From the NCBI RefSeq assembly GCF_900101545.1, contig NZ_FMZU01000012.1, forward strand, positions 168,353 to 232,352: a stretch of 64,000 bases of DNA. The letters are read 5' to 3'. Positions 18,020-27,203 of the stretch are shown here, piece after piece (within the stretch, counting starts at the first letter, position 1; the number at the start of each line of letters is the position of its first letter). Source of the stretch: Variovorax sp. CF079. Lineage in GTDB: Bacteria > Pseudomonadota > Gammaproteobacteria > Burkholderiales > Burkholderiaceae_C. The notes beneath the pieces were generated by a model. The model saw nothing but the letters and a program-made list of their open reading frames with translations, did not search any database and was not told where the DNA came from. A program made the position numbers and the translations under genes.

Positions 18020-18344
18020 CATCCATATCGAACGCAGCCACACGCTGGGCATCGAGGCCGCGCGCGCGGTGGCGCGCCAGTGGATGCAGAAGGTCGAGCG
18101 CGACTACGGCCTTGCCTGCAGCTACGACGAAGGCGAGCGCCGCGATGTCGCCCAGTTCACGCGCCCCGGCATCGACGGCAGCGTCGAAGTCACCGCCGAC
18201 AGCTTCAGGTTGCGCGCGACGCTCGGTCTTTTGTACGCCAGCTTCAGCGATCAGATCGAGCAGCGCCTGCAGCGCAACCTCGATGAGCTGCTGGGCACGA
18301 GCGAGGCGGACGACGACGCCTACAACGATAAAGATTGGTTGTAG
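18012..18344 (+). CDS. Polyhydroxyalkanoic acid system family protein (PF09650)
   Basis: 110 residues from GTG at 18012 with GGGAGG 5 nt upstream. The sequence opens P-D-I-H-I-E-R-S-H-T-L-G and continues with a short alpha/beta body (W-M-Q-K-V-E-R-D-Y and V-T-A-D-S-F-R-L), typical of the small family found near PHA granule genes. The function is a granule-associated or regulatory role by family name only. A phasin gene lies 2.4 kb away on the other strand, which supports a PHA context. Confidence 0.78.
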   Translation: MPDIHIERSHTLGIEAARAVARQWMQKVERDYGLACSYDEGERRDVAQFTRPGIDGSVEVTADSFRLRATLGLLYASFSDQIEQRLQRNLDELLGTSEADDDAYNDKDWL

Positions 18345-18356
18345 GCGCGGGCGCGT

Positions 18357-18611
18357 TCAGCGCAGCGATTTGATGAGGTCGATGTACTTCTGCTTGGCCT
18401 CGTCGGCGCCCAGGCCTTTCTGAGCCGTCCAGGCGTCCCACTTGGCGCGCGCGACGATGTCGCTGAAGCTGGGCTTCTTCTCGGTGTTGTCGCCCTGGGT
18501 GGCCTGCTTGAAGAGGCCGTAGATCTTGAGCAGCGTCGGGTTGTCCGGCCGTTCGGCGAGCAGTTTGGAGTTGGCTTGGGCGGCTTCGAACAGGGCGTTC
18601 AGATCGGACAT
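18357..18611 (-). CDS. Acyl-CoA-binding protein
   Basis: 84 residues, the usual ACBP length. Conserved Y-G-L-F-K-Q-A-T (about 31-38), K-K-P-S (about 45-48) and A-K-W-D-A-W (about 56-61) match the four-helix acyl-CoA-binding fold. It binds and buffers long-chain acyl-CoA in the cytoplasm. It converges on the PHA-system gene with a 12-bp gap; its placement beside PHA genes suggests a supply or buffering role, which is an inference. Confidence 0.92.
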   Translation of the reverse strand: MSDLNALFEAAQANSKLLAERPDNPTLLKIYGLFKQATQGDNTEKKPSFSDIVARAKWDAWTAQKGLGADEAKQKYIDLIKSLR

Positions 18612-18670
18612 GGCGGCAGGCGGGTTGGAACAAGGACGCGCATCTTAAGTGACGCTGTCGTTGATAAAGA

Positions 18671-19501
18671 TCAGTCGGAGAGCCCCGCGCGCGCCAGTTC
18701 CACGTCAAGCCGTTCTCGCGCATCGGCCGGCTCCAGGGCGGCCGCTTTCTCGTAGAGGCGCGTGGCTTCGGCCATGCGCGAATCGCCCTCCAGCATCAAA
18801 AGACCGCGGGCGTATTCCATCAGCGCGCTGGCCGAATGGGGATTGAGCTGCAGGCCGCGCCCGAACAGCTCGATCGCGGTTTCGGCGCGCACGCCGTAGG
18901 TCATGCGGCCCACCAGCATCCCGACCTTGTCGATGACTTCGGCGTGGAAGGCCGCGAGCGCGATGTGCGCATCGGCATGATGCGGCTGCAGCTCGATCAC
19001 GCGCTCGAGCGCGCCCTTGACCTTGGTGCCCAGGCCCTGCGCCAGCGCGCGTGCCACGCTGATGCCCTGGCTGTAGCGCCCCAGCGCATAGGCTTGCCAG
19101 TACAGCGCCTGGCAGTTGTCGGGCTCCGCGGCGACCTGCGCGGTGGCGCGCTCGACCACCTGCCTGAACAGGGCTTGCCGCACGGCCTCGCGCGGTTCCA
19201 GATAGTTGGCATAGATGGCCGTGGCCTGGTTCGCGAGCGCCAGCCCCTCGCGGCCGTGCCGCAGGCCCATGGCGGCAGCACGCTCGAACTCGCCGCTGTG
19301 GTACAGCGCCCAACCCTCGGCCAGCGGTCCGGGCACCGGCGGCTGCAGGCCCTGGCCGGCATGCAGCTGCGGCCAGTGGCTGAGCAGGTTGGCCGTGTCG
19401 AAGTACGGCGCGTCTCTGTAGGGCAAAAGTGTCCATGGCTCCGTGGCAGGCACCGTGCCGGTCGACAACAGCGAAAGGGGTTGGATGTCGTGGTGGGGCA
19501 T
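18671..19501 (-). CDS. TPR-repeat protein of unknown function
   Basis: 276 residues, no signal peptide. At least two TPR-like units are visible near the C-terminus (A-L-E-R-V-I-E-L-Q-P-H-H-A-D-A-H-I-A-L and L-F-G-R-G-L-Q-L-N-P-H-S-A-S-A-L-M-E-Y), then Y-E-K-A-A-A-L-E-P. The N-terminal 60 residues carry Pro/Tyr-rich sequence without a recognised domain. It follows the TetR gene on the same strand after a 20-bp gap and is likely in one unit with it. A protein-interaction role is the only safe inference. Confidence 0.72.
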   Translation of the reverse strand: MPHHDIQPLSLLSTGTVPATEPWTLLPYRDAPYFDTANLLSHWPQLHAGQGLQPPVPGPLAEGWALYHSGEFERAAAMGLRHGREGLALANQATAIYANYLEPREAVRQALFRQVVERATAQVAAEPDNCQALYWQAYALGRYSQGISVARALAQGLGTKVKGALERVIELQPHHADAHIALAAFHAEVIDKVGMLVGRMTYGVRAETAIELFGRGLQLNPHSASALMEYARGLLMLEGDSRMAEATRLYEKAAALEPADARERLDVELARAGLSD

Positions 19502-19521
19502 GCGATGGAAGGATGGAATTT

Positions 19522-20229
19522 TCAGACCGTTGCTCTGTGATCTTCGCCTGTGTAAGCGCTGCTCAGTGTCAGCAAATGCCGCCGTTGTTCCGTCGCCAAG
19601 TAGGGTGCCAGCAGATGCAACGTGTGGTGGGCGCCGCGCAGCAGGGCGCCCTGGGCGTGCGCCGGCTCCAGCGCTTCGCGCGGGTTGCGCACGTACTCGT
19701 AGCTGAGCCAGTAGGTCAGCACCACCACCATGCTCTGCGCCAGCGGGTCGACCTCGCGCGTGTCGATGTCGAGATGGCCGGCGCGGCTCATGCCGGCGAG
19801 CAGGGTGCGGATGGCGCGCGCCTTGTTCTTCAGGACCAGCTGGAACTGCGTTTCCAGGTGCCGGTTCTTGCTCAGCAGATCGTTGAGGTCGCGATAGAGA
19901 AAGCGGTAGCGCCAGATGAGCTCGAACAGGCTGTGCATGAAGAACCAGGCGTCTTCGACGTCGTGCACGCCTTCGCTGGCATGCAGCAGTTCGTTGAGCT
20001 CGGTCTCGTAGCCCTCGTAGAGCCGGTTGATCAGCTCGTCCTTGGCGGGGTAGTGGTAGTAGAGATTGCCGGGGCTGATGTTGAGCTCGCCCGCCACCAG
20101 CGTGGTCGAGACGTTCGGCTCCCCGAAGCGGTTGAACAGGTCAAGCGCGGCTTCGAGGATGCGTTGTGCAGTGCGGCGTGGCGCTTTCTTGGCCAATTCG
20201 TAGCCCTGGTTTTTGTCTCCTGGGGCCAC
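19522..20229 (-). CDS. TetR/AcrR-family transcriptional regulator
   Basis: 235 residues from GTG 20229; the start is uncertain because the DNA-binding domain only begins near residue 18. The HTH region reads R-I-L-E-A-A-L-D-L-F-N-R-F-G then N-I-S-P-G-N-L-Y-Y-H-Y-P-A-K-D-E-L, a standard TetR helix-turn-helix. The C-terminal ligand domain (about 70-215) is helical. An upstream-gene target such as the phasin or the downstream TPR gene is plausible. The G-N-L-Y-Y-H-Y form is common in TetR proteins beside phasin and fatty-acid genes. Confidence 0.87.
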   Translation of the reverse strand: MAPGDKNQGYELAKKAPRRTAQRILEAALDLFNRFGEPNVSTTLVAGELNISPGNLYYHYPAKDELINRLYEGYETELNELLHASEGVHDVEDAWFFMHSLFELIWRYRFLYRDLNDLLSKNRHLETQFQLVLKNKARAIRTLLAGMSRAGHLDIDTREVDPLAQSMVVVLTYWLSYEYVRNPREALEPAHAQGALLRGAHHTLHLLAPYLATEQRRHLLTLSSAYTGEDHRATV

Positions 20230-20274
20230 TCTAGCGCAAGTACACGCCGGCGGGGGTCGGTGTTCTTCCTGCCC

Positions 20275-20742
20275 TCAGGCCCCGCTGCCCGGCTTGTGCC
20301 GCCGCGACGGCTTCGCAGCCTCGGGCGGCGTGCGCGCGGCGGTCTTGCGCGTGGTGCCGGTCGCGTTCTTCCGCTTCAACTGAGCCTCGAGCGCCTCTAC
20401 CCGCACCTGCAGCGCGGCCACTTCCTGGGCCGAGGGCATGCCGAGCTTTTCGAGGGCGCGCGCCACGCGGTCTTCGAAGATGGTCTCCAGCTTGCCCCAG
20501 CCGCCGGCGGCCTTGGTGCCGAACTCGCTCGCGAAGCCCGCCATCCGGGCCTGGGCCTGCGCCAGCGTTTCCTCGGCGGCCTGCTGGGTCTTCTTCTGCA
20601 CCCCGATGCCATCTTTCACCAGCGCCTCGAAGGCCTTGCTGCCTTCCTGCTGCATCTTGGCGAAGGCGCCCAGGCCGGCTAGCCAGATCTGCTGGGCGGA
20701 GTCCTTGATGCGGTCGGGTTTGTCGTCGTCTTTGCTGGCCAT
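20275..20742 (-). CDS. Phasin / polyhydroxyalkanoate granule-associated protein
   Basis: 155 residues from the ATG at 20742 (MASKDDDK); an ATG two codons upstream is also possible. PhaF/PhaI-type phasin: I-W-L-A-G-L-G-A-F-A-K-M-Q-Q-E-G-S-K-A-F-E in the N-terminal helix, a second helix rich in Gln/Ala, a leucine-zipper-like stretch (V-A-A-L-Q-V-R-V-E-A-L-E-A-Q-L) and a basic Ala/Pro/Lys tail resembling the DNA-binding tail of PhaF. It coats PHA granules and may tether them to the nucleoid. Divergent from rfbB. Confidence 0.86.
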   Translation of the reverse strand: MASKDDDKPDRIKDSAQQIWLAGLGAFAKMQQEGSKAFEALVKDGIGVQKKTQQAAEETLAQAQARMAGFASEFGTKAAGGWGKLETIFEDRVARALEKLGMPSAQEVAALQVRVEALEAQLKRKNATGTTRKTAARTPPEAAKPSRRHKPGSGA

Positions 20743-20854
20743 GGGCATTCCTTGAAGTACGTCGGAAGCACTCTATCCGCGCTTCGGGTTGCCCGGTAGG
20801 GACTGGTCTCTAGCCATCTCTTGAAACATTCCCCAATGGGATAATCGCGGCTCG

Positions 20855-20876
20855 ACCGCCACCCGGCGGTTTTTTT
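20855..20876 (+). terminator. Terminator-like hairpin in the leader of the rfb operon
   Basis: A 6-bp perfect GC stem (ACCGCC at 20855-20860, GGCGGT at 20865-20870, 4-nt loop) is followed by T20870-T20876, 18 bp before the rfbB ATG. A GATAAT -10-like element at 20840-20845 would put the transcription start just before it, so the hairpin would be the first element of the rfb transcript. Either it terminates readthrough from upstream or it acts as an attenuator of the polysaccharide operon. Confidence 0.55.
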
Positions 20877-20894
20877 CCACTAGCGGGAGACTCC

Positions 20895-21956
20895 ATGATC
20901 CTGGTTACCGGCGGCGCCGGCTTCATCGGCGCCAATTTCGTCCTCGATTGGGTGGCGCAAAGCGACGAAGCGGTCGTCAATCTCGACAAGCTGACCTACG
21001 CCGGCAACCTCGAGACGCTGGCCTCGCTCAACGGCAACCCCAAGCACGTGTTCGTGCAGGGCGACATCGGCGACAGCGCCCTGGTCGACCGCCTGCTGGC
21101 CGAGCACAAGCCGCGCGCCGTGCTCAACTTCGCGGCCGAGTCGCATGTGGACCGCTCGATCCATGGCCCCGAGGACTTCGTGCAGACCAACGTGCTGGGC
21201 ACCTTCCGCCTGCTCGAATCCGTGCGTGGCTACTGGAGCGCGTTGCCGGCCGACCAGAAGGCCGCTTTCCGCTTTCTGCACGTCTCGACCGACGAGGTCT
21301 ACGGCTCGCTCTCGGCCGCCGACCCCGCGTTCACCGAAGAAAACAAGTACGAGCCCAACAGCCCCTACTCGGCCAGCAAGGCCGCCAGCGACCATCTGGT
21401 GCGCGCATGGCACCACACCTACGGGCTGCCGGTGCTCACCACCAACTGCTCGAACAACTACGGCCCTTTCCATTTCCCCGAGAAGCTGATCCCGCTGATG
21501 ATCGTCAACGCGCTCGCCGGCAAGCCGCTGCCGGTGTACGGCGACGGCATGCAGGTGCGCGACTGGCTCTACGTCAAGGACCACTGCAGCGCCATCCGCC
21601 GCGTGCTCGAGGCCGGCAGGCTCGGCGAAACCTACAACGTCGGCGGCTGGAACGAGAAGCCCAACATCGAGATCGTCAACACCGTGTGCGCGCTGCTCGA
21701 CGAACTGCGCCCGCGCGCCGACGGCAGGAGCTACCGCGAGCAGATCACCTACGTGACCGACCGCCCCGGGCACGACCGGCGCTACGCCATCGATGCGCGC
21801 AAGCTGGAGCGCGAACTGGGCTGGAAGCCGGCCGAGACCTTCGACACCGGCATCCGCAAGACGGTCGAGTGGTACCTGGACCATGCCGATTGGGTGCGCA
21901 ACGTGCAAAGTGGCGCGTACCGCGAGTGGGTGCAGAAACAGTACGAGGCGGCATGA
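20895..21956 (+). CDS. rfbB: dTDP-glucose 4,6-dehydratase
   Basis: 353 residues, usual RmlB length. Extended SDR with G-G-A-G-F-I-G at the N-terminus, T-D-E-V-Y-G (catalytic Asp/Glu pair) and Y-S-A-S-K. It converts dTDP-glucose to dTDP-4-keto-6-deoxyglucose in the cytoplasm for L-rhamnose synthesis. GGGAG lies 8 nt before the ATG. First gene of the long polysaccharide operon; its stop overlaps the rfbD start as ATGA. Confidence 0.97.
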   Translation: MILVTGGAGFIGANFVLDWVAQSDEAVVNLDKLTYAGNLETLASLNGNPKHVFVQGDIGDSALVDRLLAEHKPRAVLNFAAESHVDRSIHGPEDFVQTNVLGTFRLLESVRGYWSALPADQKAAFRFLHVSTDEVYGSLSAADPAFTEENKYEPNSPYSASKAASDHLVRAWHHTYGLPVLTTNCSNNYGPFHFPEKLIPLMIVNALAGKPLPVYGDGMQVRDWLYVKDHCSAIRRVLEAGRLGETYNVGGWNEKPNIEIVNTVCALLDELRPRADGRSYREQITYVTDRPGHDRRYAIDARKLERELGWKPAETFDTGIRKTVEWYLDHADWVRNVQSGAYREWVQKQYEAA

Positions 21957-22843
21957 AGCTATTGCTGCTCGGCAAGACGGGACAGGTGGGCTGGGAGCTG
22001 CAGCGCAGCCTGGCGCCGCTCGGCGAACTGGTCGCGCTGGATTCCAAAAGCACCGAGGGCCATGCCGACTTTCGCGATCCCGAGCGCGTGGCGCAGACGG
22101 TGCTCGCGCTGCGGCCCGACGTGATCGTCAATGCCGCCGCCCACACCGCGGTCGACAAGGCCGAGAGCGAGCCCGAGCTCGCGCGCACGCTGAACGCGAT
22201 CGCGCCCGGCGCGATCGCGCAGGCCGCCCAGGAAGTCGGCGCGCTGATGGTGCACTACTCCACCGACTACGTGTTCGACGGCAGCGGCGAGCGGCCCTGG
22301 CAGGAAGACGATGCGACCGGGCCGCTCAGCGTGTACGGCCGCACCAAGCTCGAGGGCGAGCAGCTGATCGCCGCGCATTGCCCGAAGCACCTGGTCTTCC
22401 GCACCAGCTGGGTCTATGCCGCGCGCGGCGGCAACTTCGCGAAGACCATGCTGCGGCTGGCCAAGGAACGCGAGCGTCTCACCGTGATCAACGACCAGTT
22501 CGGCGCGCCGACCGGCGCGGAGCTGCTCGCGGACGTGACGGCCCATGCGATCCGCGACACGCTGCGCGATCCCGCCAAGGCCGGGCTCTATCACCTGGCG
22601 GCCGGCGGCGAGACCACCTGGCATGGCTATGCGCGCTTCGTGCTGGAACAGGCCGAAGCGGCGGGTGTTGAACTGAAGGCTGGGCCTGCGATGATCGATG
22701 CCGTTCCCACCAGCGCCTTTCCTACGCCCGCCAAGCGGCCGCACAACTCCCGCCTGAGTACCATCAAGCTCCAGTCGAGCTTCGGCTTGAAGCTGCCGCC
22801 CTGGCAGGCCGGCGTCGCGCGCATGCTGCACGAGACGCTCTGA
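21953..22843 (+). CDS. rfbD: dTDP-4-dehydrorhamnose reductase
   Basis: 296 residues from [13 protein letters not shown]; the frame is open much further upstream (to 20948) but that part is an rfbB shadow. G-K-T-G-Q-V-G nucleotide loop, [10 protein letters not shown] and Y-G-R-T-K (catalytic Tyr/Lys) are those of RmlD. It does the last step to dTDP-L-rhamnose. ATGA overlap with rfbB; rfbA follows after 22 bp. Confidence 0.96.
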   Translation: MKLLLLGKTGQVGWELQRSLAPLGELVALDSKSTEGHADFRDPERVAQTVLALRPDVIVNAAAHTAVDKAESEPELARTLNAIAPGAIAQAAQEVGALMVHYSTDYVFDGSGERPWQEDDATGPLSVYGRTKLEGEQLIAAHCPKHLVFRTSWVYAARGGNFAKTMLRLAKERERLTVINDQFGAPTGAELLADVTAHAIRDTLRDPAKAGLYHLAAGGETTWHGYARFVLEQAEAAGVELKAGPAMIDAVPTSAFPTPAKRPHNSRLSTIKLQSSFGLKLPPWQAGVARMLHETL

Positions 22844-22865
22844 CTCACGACCCGAAAAGAAATCC

Positions 22866-23753
22866 ATGACGCAACGCAAAGGCATCATCCTCGCCGGCGG
22901 TTCCGGCACACGCTTGCATCCGGCCACGCTTGCGCTGAGCAAGCAACTGCTGCCGGTGTACGACAAGCCGATGATTTACTACCCGCTGAGCACGCTGATG
23001 CTCGGCGGCATGCGTGACATCCTGGTCATCAGCACGCCGCAGGACACGCCGCGCTTCCAGCAGCTGCTGGGCGACGGCAGCCAGTGGGGCATCAACCTGC
23101 AGTACGCGGTGCAGCCGAGCCCGGACGGGCTGGCGCAGGCCTTCATCATCGGCGACAAGTTCGTGGGCAACGCACCGAGCGCGCTGGTGCTGGGCGACAA
23201 CATCTTTTACGGCCACGACTTCGTGCATCTTCTTTCCGATGCGGATGCCAAGCAAGCCGGCGCGACCGTGTTCGCCTATCACGTGCATGACCCGGAACGC
23301 TACGGCGTGGTGGCCTTCGATGCCCAGGGCAAGGCCAGCAGCATCGAAGAAAAGCCCGTCAAGCCCAAGAGCAGCTATGCCGTGACCGGGCTGTACTTCT
23401 ACGACAACCAAGTCGTCGACATCGCCAAGGCCGTGAAGCCGAGCGCGCGCGGCGAACTGGAGATCACCGCCGTCAATCAGGCCTACCTGGACCTCGGCAA
23501 GCTCAGCGTGCAGATCATGCAGCGCGGCTATGCATGGCTCGACACCGGCACGCACGACAGCCTGCTGGAGGCCGGTCAGTTCATCGCCACGCTTGAGCAC
23601 CGGCAGGGACTCAAGATCGCCTGCCCCGAAGAAGTGGCATGGCGAAACGGATACATCAGCACCGAGCAGCTTGCAGCGCTTGCGAAGCCGCTGGAGAAGA
23701 GTGGGTACGGCAAGTATCTGAACCACCTGCTGACGGACGAGGTGCGCTCGTGA
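22866..23753 (+). CDS. rfbA: Glucose-1-phosphate thymidylyltransferase
   Basis: 295 residues. Nucleotidyltransferase signature [11 protein letters not shown] near residue 11, [25 protein letters not shown] and E-E-K-P are RmlA motifs. It makes dTDP-glucose from dTTP and glucose-1-phosphate. AAAAGAAATCC precedes the ATG. GTGA overlap with rfbC couples the two genes. Confidence 0.97.
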   Translation: MTQRKGIILAGGSGTRLHPATLALSKQLLPVYDKPMIYYPLSTLMLGGMRDILVISTPQDTPRFQQLLGDGSQWGINLQYAVQPSPDGLAQAFIIGDKFVGNAPSALVLGDNIFYGHDFVHLLSDADAKQAGATVFAYHVHDPERYGVVAFDAQGKASSIEEKPVKPKSSYAVTGLYFYDNQVVDIAKAVKPSARGELEITAVNQAYLDLGKLSVQIMQRGYAWLDTGTHDSLLEAGQFIATLEHRQGLKIACPEEVAWRNGYISTEQLAALAKPLEKSGYGKYLNHLLTDEVRS

Positions 23754-24298
23754 AGGTCACGCCTACTGCCATTCCCGAGGTGCTCATCATTGAACCTAAG
23801 GTGTTTGGTGACGCGCGGGGATTTTTCTATGAGAGCTTCAACGGCAAGGCTTTCGACGAAGCCGTCGGGCGCCATGTGGAGTTCGTTCAGGACAACCATT
23901 CGCGCTCGGCGAAAGGCGTGCTGCGCGGGCTGCACTACCAGATCCAGCAGCCGCAGGGGAAGCTGGTGCGCGTGGTGCGCGGCGCGGTGTTCGACGTGGC
24001 GGCGGACATTCGCAAGTCGTCGCCGACTTTCGGGCAATGGGTGGGCGTGGAGCTCACTGAAGAGAATCACAAGCAGTTGTGGGTGCCCGAGGGCTTTGCG
24101 CACGGGTTTCTGGTGGTGAGCGAGTCGGCGGATTTTCTGTACAAGACGACCGACTACTATGCGCCGGCGCATGAGCGGGCGATCCGATGGGACGATGCGC
24201 GCCTCGGCATCCGGTGGCCGGATACCGGCGTTGCGCCCCAGCTGTCGGCGAAGGACCAGCAGGCTTCGATGCTGGACGACGCGGAGTTGTTCGCATGA
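23750..24298 (+). CDS. rfbC: dTDP-4-dehydrorhamnose 3,5-epimerase
   Basis: 182 residues from the GTG at 23750 that overlaps the rfbA TGA. Cupin-fold epimerase with R-G-L-H-Y-Q (catalytic His), D-Y-Y-A-P-A-H-E (catalytic Tyr) and L-S-A-K-D (Asp). Length and motifs are canonical for RmlC. It completes the rhamnose set with rfbBDA; a second, more divergent copy is at 30424. ATGA overlap with rfbG. Confidence 0.95.
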   Translation: MKVTPTAIPEVLIIEPKVFGDARGFFYESFNGKAFDEAVGRHVEFVQDNHSRSAKGVLRGLHYQIQQPQGKLVRVVRGAVFDVAADIRKSSPTFGQWVGVELTEENHKQLWVPEGFAHGFLVVSESADFLYKTTDYYAPAHERAIRWDDARLGIRWPDTGVAPQLSAKDQQASMLDDAELFA

Positions 24299-25380
24299 CG
24301 GTGGCGACCGACTTCGAAGCGACTCTCAAGGGCCGCAAGGTATTCGTCACCGGCCACACCGGTTTCACGGGCGGATGGGCGTGCCTCTGGCTGCGATCGC
24401 TCGGCGCTATCGTCGCGGGCTACTCGCTGCCGGCCGACACCACCCCATCGCTCTTCGCCGCGGCGGGCATCGAGGCCGAGATGCACTCGAGCACGCTCGG
24501 CGACATCTGCGAGTACGCGCCTCTGCTCGATGCGATGCGCAAGTTCGAGCCGGAGCTCGTGCTGCACCTGGCCGCACAGCCGCTCGTGCGCCGCTCGTAC
24601 CGCGAGCCGCTCCTGACCTTCCAGGTCAACGCCCAGGGCACAGCCCATGTGCTCGAAGCGGCGCGCAGCATCGGCAGCGTGCGCGGCGTGGTCTGCGTGA
24701 CCACCGACAAGGTCTACCGCAACAACGAATGGCCGTGGCCCTATCGCGAGAACGATCCGCTGGGCGGCAAGGACCCGTACAGTGCCTCGAAGGCGGCGGC
24801 CGAGATGGTGATCCAGAGCTATGCCGCGTCCTATCCTTTCGTCGACGGCAAGGGGCCGGCTATCGCGACCGCGCGCGGCGGCAACATCGTGGGTGGCGGG
24901 GACTGGTCGGAGGACAGGCTCATCCCCGATTTCGTACGCAGCGTGGTCAACGGGACTCAGCTGACGCTGCGCTATCCCGACGCCACGCGACCCTGGCAGC
25001 ATGTTCTTGCGCTGGTGCATGGCTATTTGCTGCTGCTGGCGAAGCTGGTGGGCCCGCGTCCGCAGGACTTCGCGCGTGCATGGAACCTCGGTCCGCAGGA
25101 GCTCAAGCACTACCCGGTGCGCGAGGTGCTCGAACTCATGAGCAGCGCATGGCGGCGTCCGGTACTCGAGTTCATGAACAACCCGTTGCCGGAAGCCGGC
25201 GCGCTGGCGCTGGACAGTTCGCTGGCGCGCAACCTGCTGGACTGGCGGCCGGCCTGGGACACGCCGCGCGTGATCAGCGAGACGGCGGCCTGGTATCGCA
25301 ACTACTACGGGGCGCCCGGCACCGCGAAGGCGTTTACGTTGGGGCAAATCGACGCCTGGCGCAAGGACATCGCCCCATGA
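24295..25380 (+). CDS. rfbG: CDP-glucose 4,6-dehydratase
   Basis: 361 residues from [13 protein letters not shown] overlap with rfbC. Extended SDR with G-H-T-G-F-T-G-G-W, T-T-D-K-V-Y (RfbG variant of the catalytic Thr-Asp-Lys), Y-S-A-S-K-A-A-A-E and P-W-Q-H-V-L near residue 230, all characteristic of CDP-glucose dehydratases rather than RmlB. It converts CDP-glucose (from RfbF at 27204) to CDP-4-keto-6-deoxyglucose. No rfbH follows, so the product is not turned into a 3,6-dideoxysugar by the usual route. Confidence 0.93.
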   Translation: MTVATDFEATLKGRKVFVTGHTGFTGGWACLWLRSLGAIVAGYSLPADTTPSLFAAAGIEAEMHSSTLGDICEYAPLLDAMRKFEPELVLHLAAQPLVRRSYREPLLTFQVNAQGTAHVLEAARSIGSVRGVVCVTTDKVYRNNEWPWPYRENDPLGGKDPYSASKAAAEMVIQSYAASYPFVDGKGPAIATARGGNIVGGGDWSEDRLIPDFVRSVVNGTQLTLRYPDATRPWQHVLALVHGYLLLLAKLVGPRPQDFARAWNLGPQELKHYPVREVLELMSSAWRRPVLEFMNNPLPEAGALALDSSLARNLLDWRPAWDTPRVISETAAWYRNYYGAPGTAKAFTLGQIDAWRKDIAP

Positions 25381-26207
25381 TCTACGTGATTGGTGGACGC
25401 GGGCGGCTCGGGCGTGCCATCTGCGCGTCGCGTCCTGCGGGGGAAATCGTCGCGCTAGAGCGCGAGGTCTACGAGCGCTGGTGGCAAAGCAATGCCGGCG
25501 CCTCGATCGCGCGCTACTTCGATTGCGCGGAGCCCGGATCGGTGGTTCTGGTCGTCTCGGGCGTGCTCGACCCGGCACTGCCGCGCGCCGAGCACCAGCG
25601 CGTCAACGTCGATTTGCCCGCTCGCATCATCGATGGCGCGTGCGCCGCTGGACTGCGTGTGGTCACCTTCGGCACGGTGATGGAGCGGCTGCTCGAGCAT
25701 CCGAACGCCTACATCGCCACCAAGGCCGACCTCGGTCGCCTTGCGACGGAGCGGGCGGCGGCGGGCGACCCTGTCACGCACTTGCAACTGCATACGCTCT
25801 ACGGCGGTGGCGAGCCCGCCCCCTTCATGTTCCTGGGGCAGCTTTGCAGGGCACTGCGCGAGGGGCGCCCCTTCGAGATGTCTCCAGGCCGCCAGCTGCG
25901 TGAGTATCACCATGTGAATGACGACGTGGCCGCGATGCATGCCGTGCTTGCAGCCGGTGCGAACGGCGTGACGGCGCTGAGCCACGGTGCACCCTGTACG
26001 CTGCGCGACTTGGCAACCCATGTCTTCACTTCGGTCGAGCGGCTTGAGCTGCTGCGCATCGGCGCGCGACCCGAGCCGCCCGACGACAACTACGCAACCG
26101 TGCTGCAGCGGCCGCGCGAGCTCGAACACATCCACTTTCGGTCGGCGCTACAGGGCGTGACGGCCTATGTGCGCTCCGTGCTGGCCGGCGCAGCGAGGCA
26201 AGCATGA
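25377..26207 (+). CDS. NAD(P)-dependent sugar epimerase/reductase (SDR)
   Basis: 276 residues from the ATG at 25377, ATGA overlap with rfbG. Extended SDR opening I-Y-V-I-G-G-R-G-R-L-G-R (nucleotide loop) with catalytic Tyr and Lys in Y-I-A-T-K. The central domain is short for an SDR epimerase. Location right after rfbG points to CDP-4-keto-6-deoxyglucose or a derivative as substrate, most simply a C4 ketoreductase. It has no close match to a named enzyme that I can recognise. Confidence 0.78.
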   Translation: MIYVIGGRGRLGRAICASRPAGEIVALEREVYERWWQSNAGASIARYFDCAEPGSVVLVVSGVLDPALPRAEHQRVNVDLPARIIDGACAAGLRVVTFGTVMERLLEHPNAYIATKADLGRLATERAAAGDPVTHLQLHTLYGGGEPAPFMFLGQLCRALREGRPFEMSPGRQLREYHHVNDDVAAMHAVLAAGANGVTALSHGAPCTLRDLATHVFTSVERLELLRIGARPEPPDDNYATVLQRPRELEHIHFRSALQGVTAYVRSVLAGAARQA

Positions 26208-27187
26208 ACGATGCCCCCACGCTTGCGCCGGCGCGCCGGCCGTTGATCTCGATCGCCATTCCGGTTCTCAACGAGGCCGGCAATCTGGACACCCTGTACG
26301 CACGGCTCGTTGCCGTGGCTGATCGCATGGCCGATCGCTGCGACCTCGAGTTCGTCTTCACCGACAACCATTCGGACGACGAGACCTGGTCGATGCTGGT
26401 TCGACTTGCTGCCGCCGATCCGCGCGTGCGCGCCATGCGCTTCTCGCGCAACTTCGGATTTCAGAGTTCGATCCTCGCCAACTACATGCATGCCCGAGGC
26501 GATGCGGTCATGCAGATCGATGCCGACCTGCAGGATCCCCCGGAGATGCTGGAGCAGTTCTTCGCATTGTGGCAAGAAGGCTTCCATGTGGTCTACGGCA
26601 TCCGGCGCAAGCGCCCGGAAGGCTGGCTGCTGAACCTGATCCGCAAATGCGGCTATTGGGTGATCGACAAGGTCAGCGAGCATCCCATCCCGCGCGACGT
26701 CGGCGACTTCCGCCTCGTCGATCGGGCGGTGATCGAGGCTATCGCCAGATTCCGTACGGCGAACCCCTACCTGCGCGGCATGATCGCCGGCCTCGGTTTC
26801 AACCAAACCGGCATTCCCTACGACCGCGATGCACGGACCGCAGGCGAGAGCAAGTTCGACGTCAAGCGGCTGATGCGGCTCGGGCTGACCGCGGTGTTCA
26901 ACCACTCGACGGTGCCGCTGCGCATGGCGTCCTTCCTGGGCATCGTGATCCTGCTAGGCAGCCTTGCGGCGTCCCTGTACTACGTGATATTGCGCCTGCT
27001 GCAGCCCGATCTTCCGCGGGGTTTCGTGAGCATTCAGTTGCTGGTTCTTTTCGGCATCGGGCTCAACGCCTTCCTGTTGGGAATCATCGGCGAGTACATC
27101 CTGCGGATCTATCGCGTTCTGCGATCCGACCCCATCGCCATCGTCGAGCGCAGCCTCAATATCCAGCCCGACGAACTCAAGCTTTAG
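26204..27187 (+). CDS. GtrB/DPM1-like polyprenyl-phosphate glycosyltransferase (GT2)
   Basis: 327 residues. GT2 domain at about 15-225 with S-I-A-I-P-V-L-N-E-A-G-N-L, D-N-H-S-D-D-E-T and Q-I-D-A-D-L-Q-D-P-P-E (metal Asp-x-Asp). Two C-terminal hydrophobic helices (about 240-300) match GtrB. GtrB moves a sugar from a nucleotide donor to undecaprenyl phosphate on the inner face of the membrane. A GtrA flippase gene follows at 28713, which supports this. ATGA overlap with the previous gene. Whether the donor is UDP-glucose or the CDP-sugar made next door is unknown. Confidence 0.87.
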   Translation: MNDAPTLAPARRPLISIAIPVLNEAGNLDTLYARLVAVADRMADRCDLEFVFTDNHSDDETWSMLVRLAAADPRVRAMRFSRNFGFQSSILANYMHARGDAVMQIDADLQDPPEMLEQFFALWQEGFHVVYGIRRKRPEGWLLNLIRKCGYWVIDKVSEHPIPRDVGDFRLVDRAVIEAIARFRTANPYLRGMIAGLGFNQTGIPYDRDARTAGESKFDVKRLMRLGLTAVFNHSTVPLRMASFLGIVILLGSLAASLYYVILRLLQPDLPRGFVSIQLLVLFGIGLNAFLLGIIGEYILRIYRVLRSDPIAIVERSLNIQPDELKL

Positions 27188-27203
27188 CCAACAAAGAGAG
27201 CAC

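Noticed and set aside
15287..18052. 921-codon minus-strand open frame
   Set aside because: It is antisense to the molybdopterin oxidoreductase and aminopeptidase genes, both with strong motifs; its own translation has none.
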